The translations under genes and the position numbers were made by a program. A model generated the notes under the pieces. That model did not search any database. It saw nothing but the letters and a program-made list of their open reading frames with translations, and was not told the origin of the DNA. A stretch of 64,000 bases of DNA from Runella defluvii (lineage in GTDB: Bacteria > Bacteroidota > Bacteroidia > Cytophagales > Spirosomataceae): the NCBI RefSeq assembly GCF_014195535.1, contig NZ_JACIBY010000006.1, positions 310,001 through 374,000 of the forward strand. Direction: 5' to 3'. Positions 34,400 through 44,299 of the stretch are shown piece after piece; position 1 is the stretch's first letter, and each line of letters starts with the position of its first letter.

Positions 34400-36373
34400 C
34401 TACAGTTTTATTTCAATTTCTACCGAAGTGCCCTCTCCTACTGTGCTTTGAATATCCAACTTACCGCCCAAATACGCCACACGATTTTCGATATTTCGCA
34501 TTCCCGCCCCTCTACGATATTCGACTTGTTTTAGGTCAAAACCTTTGCCGTTGTCCTCCACGGTGAGGTGTACAATTTCGTCCCTCCGAACCAACTGCAC
34601 ATAGGCATCGGTAGCTTGGGCGTGTTTGAGAATGTTGTTCAGCAATTCCTGCACGATGCGATAAAGCACCACTTCGACCGACGAATCAAGCCGATTTTCC
34701 ATCCCAAGTACTTGCAAATGCACGTTGATTTGCCCCGTTTCGTTGAGGTCTTCACAAAAATCTTTCAGCGAGTCAGGCAGGCCATAGCGTACGAGCGCTT
34801 CGGGCATCATACTGTGAGCGACGCGGCGCATTTCATTAATGGCGAGATCTAGTTGTTCCAACGCCCGAGCAAATACGACCGTACTTGCTTCGGGCAAAAT
34901 AAAGTTTCCTCTCACTTTCCCCAAGGTTAGTTTTACGCTTGTTAAAATTCCGCCCAAGCCGTCGTGCAAATCGCGGGCTACGCGCGTTCGCTCTTCTTCT
35001 TGGCCTTTTAAAATAGAATTGGTGGCAACGAGTTGTCGTTCTTGCTGTAATTGTTGAATTTCTTTTTCTTTCAGGAGGGTTTGCTGTTGGGCTATTTTTC
35101 GTTGGTTAGCCGCGTTACGGTACATCAATACTCCGATGCTTGCTATGAGAATTAGTCCCACCACCAACCCATAAATGAGCGTATTTTGGCGGCTTTTGTC
35201 TTTTTCTAACTGAAGAATCTGATTCTCTTTCTGCACTGTCTGGTATTTGGTATCTATCTCATTGAGTTTAAGCTTGGTTTCTTCGGCTTGAATGCTATCT
35301 TTCAGGGCGTTGTACTGGGTAAAATAAGCAAAAGCCTTTTGGTCGTTGTTGAGCTGATGATATGCCTCCGCCAAGCCTTTCAACGCCCTTGTTTTGGCTT
35401 CTAGGCGGTTCCCTTTTTCGGCTAATTGAAGCGCTTGCGTCAAAAATGGAATCGCTTCGGCAGGCCGTTTCAATTCTTGATAACAGCGTGCAATGCCCAT
35501 TGAGCTGCTTATCTGAAAAGTCATTTTTTGGGTTTGTTGAGCATACTGCAACGCCAATTGGTATTGCCCGAGGGCATTTTCATAGTTCTTTTCAGCCACC
35601 CCAATTTCTCCCAGCACGGCGTAATAGCGCATATAAACGACGGGATTTTTAAGGTCGTTGACCAAAGTTTGGGTGGTAAGCAAGTATTTTTGGGCACTAT
35701 CCAATTGATTGTTTTTGATGAAGCTATTCAACAAATAGATGTACGATGTCGCCAAATCAGCATCTTTCAAGTCCGCATTGAGGCGCGTTTCTACTGCTTT
35801 TTTGGTATAAATAATGGCTTTATCGTGCTGGCCTACTTTGGTATATAAATTGCTAATATTGAGATACATATTTCCCACCGCCACAAACCGCTCAGGAAAG
35901 ACAGACGCCTGCCACACGTCCAGCGCTTGTAGCTGTAGTCGAACAGCTTTTTCGATGTCTCGTTTGGTTTCGGCAATGAGGCTCAAGTTTCCCAAGGCAG
36001 TAGCTACTCCCAACGGAGCGGTATCTTTTTTACTCTTTTTAAAATAGTCATAGCTTTTCTGGAAATAAACCTCGGCTTGATCGAATCGGGAAGTTTCTAA
36101 ATAATGGATGCCGTATCCGTTGTAAATATGCCCGTATCCGTAATCATAGTTTTGTTTTTTACACAACGCCAAGCCTTCTTTCAACAACGCCAGCGCTTCC
36201 GTGGTATCAGCATTCATGATGAGCATCCGCGACAAATCTCCAATAATGTGAATGCGTGAGGTATCAATCTTTTCTTTTTTTAGCTCTTGTCGATAGCTAT
36301 CAATGAGTTCTTGTTGGCTCCATACCAAACACGGCACTACCATCAAAAATACAAGCGTGAGTAATGGTTTCAT
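34400..36373 (-). CDS. TPR-containing sensor histidine kinase (HisKA_3)
   Basis: 657 residues. Signal sequence 1-19 (ending VWSQQ), then a periplasmic array of TPR helices (about 40-365; e.g. 'YGYGHIYNGYGIHYLETSRFD' type repeats), one membrane helix at 398-418, a coiled coil, and a cytoplasmic HisKA_3/HATPase_c core. Phospho-acceptor His470 lies in ARDLHDGLGG; the N box is 'QELLNNILKHA' (575-585) and the G box DNGKGF (607-612). TPR kinases of this layout are common in Bacteroidota; the signal is unknown. It forms an operon with the NarL-type regulator. Confidence 0.93.
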   Translation of the reverse strand: MKPLLTLVFLMVVPCLVWSQQELIDSYRQELKKEKIDTSRIHIIGDLSRMLIMNADTTEALALLKEGLALCKKQNYDYGYGHIYNGYGIHYLETSRFDQAEVYFQKSYDYFKKSKKDTAPLGVATALGNLSLIAETKRDIEKAVRLQLQALDVWQASVFPERFVAVGNMYLNISNLYTKVGQHDKAIIYTKKAVETRLNADLKDADLATSYIYLLNSFIKNNQLDSAQKYLLTTQTLVNDLKNPVVYMRYYAVLGEIGVAEKNYENALGQYQLALQYAQQTQKMTFQISSSMGIARCYQELKRPAEAIPFLTQALQLAEKGNRLEAKTRALKGLAEAYHQLNNDQKAFAYFTQYNALKDSIQAEETKLKLNEIDTKYQTVQKENQILQLEKDKSRQNTLIYGLVVGLILIASIGVLMYRNAANQRKIAQQQTLLKEKEIQQLQQERQLVATNSILKGQEEERTRVARDLHDGLGGILTSVKLTLGKVRGNFILPEASTVVFARALEQLDLAINEMRRVAHSMMPEALVRYGLPDSLKDFCEDLNETGQINVHLQVLGMENRLDSSVEVVLYRIVQELLNNILKHAQATDAYVQLVRRDEIVHLTVEDNGKGFDLKQVEYRRGAGMRNIENRVAYLGGKLDIQSTVGEGTSVEIEIKL

Positions 36374-36511
36374 CGAGGTAAAGGATAGGGTTTTCCCTTC
36401 TAATTTACGACGGTAAAGTTCTGGAACAAAACCATTTAATAAAATCCTCCAAAAGGCGGATTTTTAAAAAATCGGATTTTTAGCCGATTGATTTTGGAAG
36501 GGGAGCAGGTG

Positions 36512-36519
36512 TAGTTTTG
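36512..36519 (+). promoter_or_regulatory. putative -7 box upstream of the 36563 gene
   Basis: TAGTTTTG fits TAnnTTTG and lies 43 bp before the ATG. Candidate -33 TTG words lie at 36488-36490 (21 bp spacing). Confidence 0.4.
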
Positions 36520-36562
36520 TAGAGCAAAAAGTTCTTTTCTTTCACTATCAACGCTCACAAAA

Positions 36563-37018
36563 ATGAAACTTCTAATTGCACTCGCCGTGATTGTATCTAG
36601 CACAATCTTCTCAAACGACAACAACATTCTTTCTGCGGGTTCTTCTTCGGCAAAATTGTCGTCGAGTCCTCACGCCATCATCAAAGTAAAGCTCAAGTTT
36701 GGCAAAAAAAGCTCGGGATGTACCCGAACAGGTGTTTGCAGCTTTCAGTCGGAAGGCCCGATTGATATTGACATTAGTGCGGTAGAACCCAACACGGGTA
36801 GAGGAACTGCCAGTATGTCTAATGGAAAACTCGTTGTGAATCTCCTCAAAAGCTCAATGTCCAGTGAGACTATCTCAAAACACTTTGCCAATAATCAATT
36901 TGTGGTCGAAGAGCCTTACAAAATAGAATTAGAGAATGCACTAGTTAGCTCTTATCTTATTCGTAAAGGCACCTATGAGGTCACCGAAAATGGCAAAATG
37001 TTAACGATTGAGTTTTAA
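36563..37018 (+). CDS. small exported hypothetical protein, 151 aa
   Basis: Not recognised. An N-terminal hydrophobic signal (about 1-17) is followed by a Ser-rich stretch and a core with two cysteines, 'KKSSGCTRTGVCSFQ', then strands ending 'YEVTENGKMLTIEF'. The closely spaced cysteines may form a disulphide in the periplasm. It is divergent from the kinase/regulator pair and first in a run of three exported proteins, so it may be regulated by that pair. The 55-bp gap to the next gene contains a GGAAGAAG/CTTCTTCC hairpin. Confidence 0.7.
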   Translation: MKLLIALAVIVSSTIFSNDNNILSAGSSSAKLSSSPHAIIKVKLKFGKKSSGCTRTGVCSFQSEGPIDIDISAVEPNTGRGTASMSNGKLVVNLLKSSMSSETISKHFANNQFVVEEPYKIELENALVSSYLIRKGTYEVTENGKMLTIEF

Positions 37019-37027
37019 AACCCACTC

Positions 37028-37057
37028 GGAAGAAGTGGTTATTTAACTGCTTCTTCC
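37028..37057 (+). terminator. hairpin after the 36563 gene
   Basis: GGAAGAAG (37028-37035) pairs with CTTCTTCC (37050-37057), followed by TTT. A weak or partial terminator between two co-directional genes. Confidence 0.45.
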
Positions 37058-37073
37058 TTTCCCCCTACCCATT

Positions 37074-37523
37074 ATGAAATCTTCTAGCAGCATTCGTAAC
37101 GCTCTTTTCTTTGTAGCTTTTACACTTTTATTTTTTTCCTGCCAAAAAGAAGTTGAGCCCTCGCTTGCCGACCAAGTGGCAGGCGAATACACAGGTACTT
37201 ACTACACTGTAGGAACTACGCGCATCAGCCTACCTGCTACCAACGCCGCAGGGGTAGTAGCCACCAGTAAAATATCAGTAACAAAAGTCGGTGACGAATC
37301 AGCCAATTTTAAAGTCACCTTTACCCTTACCGATAAAGCTGGCAAAGCCGCAGATTCATTTCAAACCTACGATGGCCTCATTCTTAAAAAAACAACCACT
37401 GGCGAAATAGAAGGATACCAAGGCTCTACCAAGCTCGTCACCTTTATCAATGGTGAACTAGGGGTTATTGCTCCCGACCCAACACCCTCAAAAACAGTGG
37501 TGTTTTATGGGAAAAAGAACTGA
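37074..37523 (+). CDS. hypothetical lipoprotein, 149 aa
   Basis: Signal peptide with lipobox LFFSC (Cys23) and a mature chain beginning QKEVEPSLADQVAGEYTGTYY. The 'GEYTGTYY' opening followed by alternating strands is usual for small lipocalin-like or beta-sandwich lipoproteins of Bacteroidota, but the family is not firmly recognised. It lies in the middle of the three-gene exported-protein set and starts 55 bp after the previous stop. Confidence 0.72.
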   Translation: MKSSSSIRNALFFVAFTLLFFSCQKEVEPSLADQVAGEYTGTYYTVGTTRISLPATNAAGVVATSKISVTKVGDESANFKVTFTLTDKAGKAADSFQTYDGLILKKTTTGEIEGYQGSTKLVTFINGELGVIAPDPTPSKTVVFYGKKN

Positions 37524-37561
37524 GCTTTTACCTAAATACGCTATCATCCATCTTTACTTTT

Positions 37562-38485
37562 ATGGCTACTTTTTCAAAACTATTATTGGTTTGGGTTATT
37601 TTTTTTGGGAAAAACGTACTAGCCCAGGCCGATTCCACTGCAATTGAGGAAGACACTACGGCCAAAGCCTGGGAAATTGCCATCAATTTGGGCCTCAATC
37701 TCTCGCATACCATGCAAGTTAATGGCGTCCCAAACACAGGCAGGTTAGGTTTTTCGACCACCAACGGCATCGACCTCAATATCAATTATACCAAAAACCG
37801 TATCATTTCGACCAACGAATTTCACTGGCAGTTTTCCCTTTACAAAGCGGGTCTCAAAAGCATTACCCAAAAAACGGCCGACGAACTACTCAGTTTACAC
37901 GACTTATCCACAGGGTTATCCACCGACCGTGAATGGAACATTAATATCATCGCTAAAACCAAAACGGGCGTGTTCAGCACCTACGAAGACGGCATGTTTC
38001 GAGATACCACAGGTGGTAGTAGAGTCCAAAGTTTTCTGAATCCTTACGAACTGATACTTTCCCCTGGAATCAAGTGGCAACCTACTAAAGCATTTCGAGT
38101 CTCGCTTTCGCCCTACACTTTCCGAATTTATGGACTTATAAGTCAGGCCATTGCAAACACTGGGCTTTATACTGAAGGCTATCAACCCAACGGGAGTGAT
38201 TACGTCAAACAAATCATCGAAAAACAAGGAGCAGAATTGAACATTTGGTACGATCGCAAATTTAAGAAGTGGCTTCAAATGCAATACCGCTTAGCCATCA
38301 AGTCGAGTTATGCTGAAAAATTATTGGACAATGGTGCACTCGACGGCCTTTTTATCACCAAAATCAAACTCATCAAAAACATCTACCTGACCCACCGCGC
38401 TACGCTACGAGGAGCATTGGAAGAGAAACCTTTTAAGCCTGTTTATATCCAAGTAATTACGCTGAGCTACGCCGTAACACTCTGA
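37562..38485 (+). CDS. DUF3078-like exported protein
   Basis: 307 residues with signal peptide (about 1-20, ending VLAQA). The 'AWEIAINLGLNLSHTMQVNG' start, 'DLNINYTKNRIISTNEFHWQ' middle and 'KSITQKTADELLSLHDLSTG' segment resemble DUF3078 proteins, predicted beta-barrel-like outer-membrane proteins of Bacteroidota with unknown function. The C-terminus ends in an amphipathic strand 'VITLSYAVTL', in agreement with an outer-membrane barrel. It is last in the exported set and is followed by a strong terminator. Confidence 0.65.
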   Translation: MATFSKLLLVWVIFFGKNVLAQADSTAIEEDTTAKAWEIAINLGLNLSHTMQVNGVPNTGRLGFSTTNGIDLNINYTKNRIISTNEFHWQFSLYKAGLKSITQKTADELLSLHDLSTGLSTDREWNINIIAKTKTGVFSTYEDGMFRDTTGGSRVQSFLNPYELILSPGIKWQPTKAFRVSLSPYTFRIYGLISQAIANTGLYTEGYQPNGSDYVKQIIEKQGAELNIWYDRKFKKWLQMQYRLAIKSSYAEKLLDNGALDGLFITKIKLIKNIYLTHRATLRGALEEKPFKPVYIQVITLSYAVTL

Positions 38486-38507
38486 TTATTTTTATTCTCC
38501 CCTCCTG

Positions 38508-38545
38508 AAGTGGTACTGAAGCAATTCGGTACCACTTTTTGTTGT
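38508..38545 (+). terminator. intrinsic terminator after the exported-protein genes
   Basis: AAGTGGTAC (38508-38516) pairs with GTACCACTT (38529-38537), with GAA/TTC extending the stem inward, followed by TTTGTTGT. A clear rho-independent terminator for the 36563-38485 unit. Confidence 0.8.
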
Positions 38546-38660
38546 AGCCCCTAGTCTGTTTTCCAATTGTTGTGTTTCCCTTTGTACTTTTTAGCTACAA
38601 CATTGCGACTTTTGGCTACATCCTTTATTTAATTGTTGCAGAACTTTGCACTATCAAATA

Positions 38661-38677
38661 ACTCCAAAAATTGGAGT
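38661..38677. promoter_or_regulatory. inverted repeat upstream of the DoxX-like gene
   Basis: ACTCCAA-AAA-TTGGAGT, a perfect 7-bp palindrome centred 33 bp before the ATG and just upstream of TAACTTTA, a near match to a -7 box. A plausible operator for the operon; the binding protein is unknown. Confidence 0.45.
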
Positions 38678-38701
38678 AACTTTAAAAAAACAAAAGCAAC
38701 A

Positions 38702-39046
38702 ATGAAATTCGTCACCATCGCACTCCTGCTCATTTCGTCGTTTTTGAGCCTCAAACACGGCTGGGATGCCTTCCAACCTGCCACTGCCGAGCAAGCCAAA
38801 ATGATGGCCGACTTGGGCATTACCAAATCCTTCATGCCTTTTGTGGGCGCACTCTCCATTATTATCGGTTTAATGCTTCTCTTTCCCCAAACTTTTTTTG
38901 TGGGCAACCTGCTCAATGCGATTGTTATTCTGTTGATTATGGCGTTTTCGTTGCGGGCAGGAAATGTCAAAATGGCCTTCATCGAAATTCCATTTCTTAC
39001 GTTGCCATTGCTATTGATTTGGTTAAAATACCCTTTTAAATTTTAG
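38702..39046 (+). CDS. DoxX-like small membrane protein
   Basis: 114 residues with four predicted membrane helices (about 4-20, 43-62, 67-84, 92-108) and a loop 'HGWDAFQPATAEQAKMMADLG' (in two adjoining halves) between the first two. This layout fits the DoxX/DoxX-like family of small inner-membrane proteins of uncertain redox-related function. I chose ATG at 38702; the longer TTG frame would start in the promoter region. It is 4 bp upstream of an AraC-type regulator gene and surely co-transcribed with it. Confidence 0.7.
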   Translation: MKFVTIALLLISSFLSLKHGWDAFQPATAEQAKMMADLGITKSFMPFVGALSIIIGLMLLFPQTFFVGNLLNAIVILLIMAFSLRAGNVKMAFIEIPFLTLPLLLIWLKYPFKF

Positions 39047-39050
39047 CAGT

Positions 39051-39959
39051 ATGCCCCAAGAAAAACCGTACCGAATCAAATCCATTGCCGAAATTCATCG
39101 GTTGATGAACCTGCCGAAGCCCCAGCACCCGCTTATCGGCATGATTGACCTCAAAATACTAAAATCCGCCCCCAACATTCAGGCTGTGCTTTCCGATTTT
39201 TATGTGGTTTCACTCAAAAGAGGCTGCGACAAATTGTTTTATGGCCAGCAAAAATACGACTTCGACGAAGGCTTGCTGGCGTTCATTGCGCCAGGGCAAA
39301 TTTTGCGCGGAGAAGCCAACGGCGTACCTGATAATTTGGACGGCTGGATGCTCTTTGTTCACCCTGATTTTTTGTGGAATACCCCACTTGCCAAAAAAAT
39401 CAAGCAGTACGAGTTCTTCGGGTACTCAACCAACGAAGCGTTGTTTTTATCCGACAAAGAGGAAACGACCATCAACGGTATTGTCAATAACATCCGAGAA
39501 GAATACCACGCCAACATTGACAAATTCAGCCAAGACGTAATCATTGCTCAACTGGACGTGCTATTTACCTACGCCCAACGGTTTTACGAGCGCCAGTTTA
39601 TTACCCGAAAAATCACCAACAATCAGGTTCTCACCCGCTTAGAGGAGATATTGAGCACCTATTTCAACAGTGAAGATTTGGTCTTAAAAGGGCTACCGAC
39701 CGTTCAGCACGTTGCCGATTCGCTTAACCTCTCGACCAAATACCTGAGTAGCATGTTGAAACAGCTTATCGGACTTACTACTCAGCAGCTTATCCACGAA
39801 AAATTGATTGAAAAGGCCAAAGAAAAACTGTCCACCACCGAACTTACCGTGAGCGAAATCGCCTACGAATTGGGGTTTGAACATTCTCAATCGTTCAATA
39901 AACTGTTCAAAGCCAAGACCAACCAGAGCCCCCTCGAATTTAGGCATTCCTTCAATTAA
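39051..39959 (+). CDS. AraC family transcriptional regulator
   Basis: 302 residues. The N-terminal part (about 1-180) is a cupin-like sensing region with 'GQQKYDFDEGLLAFIAPGQ'. The C-terminal 95 residues hold both AraC helix-turn-helices: 'TVQHVADSLNLSTKYLSSML' and 'TVSEIAYELGFEHSQSFNKL', ending 'TNQSPLEFR'. The ligand is unknown. The gene overlaps functionally with the DoxX-like gene (4-bp gap), so it may regulate that gene and itself; bacterial AraC proteins of this type often respond to small aromatic or redox signals. Confidence 0.92.
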   Translation: MPQEKPYRIKSIAEIHRLMNLPKPQHPLIGMIDLKILKSAPNIQAVLSDFYVVSLKRGCDKLFYGQQKYDFDEGLLAFIAPGQILRGEANGVPDNLDGWMLFVHPDFLWNTPLAKKIKQYEFFGYSTNEALFLSDKEETTINGIVNNIREEYHANIDKFSQDVIIAQLDVLFTYAQRFYERQFITRKITNNQVLTRLEEILSTYFNSEDLVLKGLPTVQHVADSLNLSTKYLSSMLKQLIGLTTQQLIHEKLIEKAKEKLSTTELTVSEIAYELGFEHSQSFNKLFKAKTNQSPLEFRHSFN

Positions 39960-40042
39960 GGTTATCAGTAACTGTTCAATATGATCTGTTTTGGCCTCGT
40001 AAAATTGGCCAAAAAAAAGTTTTTCTTGGACTAATCAAATGG

Positions 40043-40060
40043 TTTAAACATTTGTTTAAA
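40043..40060. promoter_or_regulatory. candidate TetR operator
   Basis: TTTAAAC-ATTT-GTTTAAA, a perfect 7-bp-arm palindrome 65 bp upstream of the tetR-like ATG. Its size and position suit autorepression by the TetR-family protein. Confidence 0.5.
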
Positions 40061-40124
40061 AATAACATTTAAAATAATTGTTCAATCAAAAATTTGTTTT
40101 CACTTTTGTTGCGGAAATTTGAAA

Positions 40125-40760
40125 ATGGAGGTTATCGTGACATGTATTACTCAGTCTAGTGAAAAGAGAATCAAAGAAGCGGCAAGGGCTATTTTTTTGA
40201 AAAAGGGGTACGCAGGAACAACGGCAAGAGATATAGCTGAAGCGGCCAACATGAACATTGCTTTGACGAATTATTATTTTCGAAGCAAGGAAAAATTGTT
40301 TATTGAAATTTTCAGGGATTTGTTCAACTACTATTGCCAAAACACCCTGAGGATTTTTGAGAAACCCGTCGGTATTCGCGAGAAATTAATCGAATTGATT
40401 GAAGAGGATTTTAGGGTCATGAAGGCAGAACCCAACTTGGTACTGTTTCTGATGAATGAAATTCAGCGCGACTCCGAACAGCTCCTCCCCGAGTTATCGA
40501 AGTTCAAGGAGTTGTTGCATGGGACGTTGACAACTCAAATTAAAGAAGAAGTACAAAATGGTCGAATGCGCGACATCAGTGCCGACCATTTAATACCACT
40601 CATTATGGGAAGTCTTCAGTTCATTTTTGTGGGCAAAAAAATGAATATGAAACTTCATAACACCTGCGAAGAAGAGTTCAACCACTTCGCCGAATGCCAT
40701 AAAAACCTTATTATCAGCATGATTACTGAGTACCTGTTTGTACCAGAAACAGCTTCTTAG
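40125..40760 (+). CDS. TetR/AcrR family transcriptional regulator
   Basis: 211 residues from ATG 40125 (a TTG two codons upstream is less likely). The N-terminal helix-turn-helix reads 'AARAIFLKKGYAGTTARDIA' followed by 'ANMNIALTNYYFRSKEKLF', the standard TetR DNA-binding pattern; the rest is a helical ligand-binding domain. No transporter gene is adjacent. It precedes the sphingolipid cluster by 150 bp and could control it, which would fit the role of TetR proteins in lipid metabolism, but this is inference. Confidence 0.92.
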   Translation: MEVIVTCITQSSEKRIKEAARAIFLKKGYAGTTARDIAEAANMNIALTNYYFRSKEKLFIEIFRDLFNYYCQNTLRIFEKPVGIREKLIELIEEDFRVMKAEPNLVLFLMNEIQRDSEQLLPELSKFKELLHGTLTTQIKEEVQNGRMRDISADHLIPLIMGSLQFIFVGKKMNMKLHNTCEEEFNHFAECHKNLIISMITEYLFVPETAS

Positions 40761-40775
40761 TTTTTCTGTCACTCT

Positions 40776-40805
40776 ACAAACAATTCTCAAAAAAGAGTTG
40801 TTTGT
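40776..40805 (+). terminator. hairpin after the TetR gene
   Basis: ACAAACAA (40776-40783) pairs with TTGTTTGT (40798-40805), with CTC/GAG inside the loop. It lacks a good T-run, so it may be a weak terminator. Confidence 0.45.
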
Positions 40806-40847
40806 ATTTCAAGGATAGGACATTACCTAACCACCATTACACCAAAA

Positions 40848-40879
40848 ACAACGTGCCGATGCTTCATCGGATCCGTTGT
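40848..40879 (+). promoter_or_regulatory. leader hairpin upstream of the sphingolipid operon
   Basis: CCGATG-CTT-CATCGG (40856-40870) is flanked by ACAACG/CGTTGT (40848-40853, 40874-40879), giving a compact structured element 31 bp before the spt ATG. It could be a leader RNA structure or the end of the upstream transcript. Confidence 0.4.
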
Positions 40880-40894
40880 ATTATCAAAGTCTGA

Positions 40895-43229
<2,335 letters not shown>

Positions 43230-43233
<4 letters not shown>

Positions 43234-44225
43234 GCGGGCGCGTATTGATAACAGGGGCAAGCGGGTTTATTGGATACCACTTGATTGAGGCAGCCCAAAA
43301 AGCGGGATTGGAAGTCCATGCCGCAGTGCGCCCATCGAGCGACGTGTCGCACCTTGCACCCTTAGCTCCTGTTTTTGTGTATCCCGATTACCGTTCAACC
43401 GACGCGCTCCGGTCGTTTTTGGAGAAGGGTCAATACCAGTACATTATCCACTCAGCAGGTGCAACGCGCGCCAAAGACAGTGCCACGTACAACCTCATCA
43501 ACGCCGAATATACCCGTCGGTTGGCCGAAGCAGCCTGCCAAATCAGTCAACCGTTGGAGCGGTTTGTGTTTGTGAGCAGTTTGGCCGCCCTTGGGCCGTT
43601 ATCGTACGCTGAAAAACAACCAATTACCGAGAATACGCCACCAATGCCTGTCACCGATTACGGGAAAAGCAAGTTGTTGGCCGAGCACTATTTAGCTGAA
43701 ATAAAAGGGTTGCGAACCTCCATCATTCGCCCGACGGCAGTCTATGGCCCCCGCGAAAAAGATGTGTTTATCCTTTTCAAAACCCTCAACAGCGGCATCG
43801 ACGCCTACATTGGCCGTGGTGCGCAACGTTTCAGCTTTGTTTACGTAAAGGATTTAGCAGATGCAACGGTAAAAGCAGCGCTTCACAACAGCACCGCCAA
43901 CCATGCCTTCAACGTATCGGACGGAGGCGCATACAACCGTTATGAACTGGCCGAGATTTTCAACGCATGGAGTGGCAAAAAGCCCGTTCGGATTCATATT
44001 CCTTTGGGGTTGATGAAAATTGTCGCAACGACCTTGGAAGTATGCTATACATTTTCAAAAAATACGCCCGTCATTAACCGCGAAAAACTCAAAGAATTGA
44101 CGGCTCAAAACTGGTTTTGTAGCATCGACGCCGCCCAATCGCAACTCGGCTACCAACCAAAATATGACTTAAAAAGAGGGCTTCTCGAAACCCTAACGTG
44201 GTATAAAGAAAACCAATGGCTCTGA
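43230..44225 (+). CDS. NAD-dependent epimerase/dehydratase family reductase, CerR-like
   Basis: 331-residue extended SDR. Rossmann motif GASGFIG at residues 9-15, 'HSAGATRAKD', 'VFVSSLAALGP' with the catalytic Ser, and YGKSK holding the Tyr/Lys pair. Sugar epimerase and dihydroflavonol reductase relatives exist. By context it should be the ceramide-pathway keto-reductase equivalent to CerR, which reduces the 3-keto group after N-acylation in bacteria. The start overlaps the acyltransferase stop; a DUF5686 gene follows 74 bp later. Confidence 0.82.
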
Positions 44226-44299
44226 TAGCCAACCGATTACAAAAACCATTACCATTACAGCAACAGACGTGAACGACAAAGACTTCTTGAAATAACAAA

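Noticed and set aside
38633-38701. TTG-started extension of the DoxX-like protein
   Set aside because: It would include the putative promoter and operator and adds a non-conserved, non-membrane stretch before a normal start.
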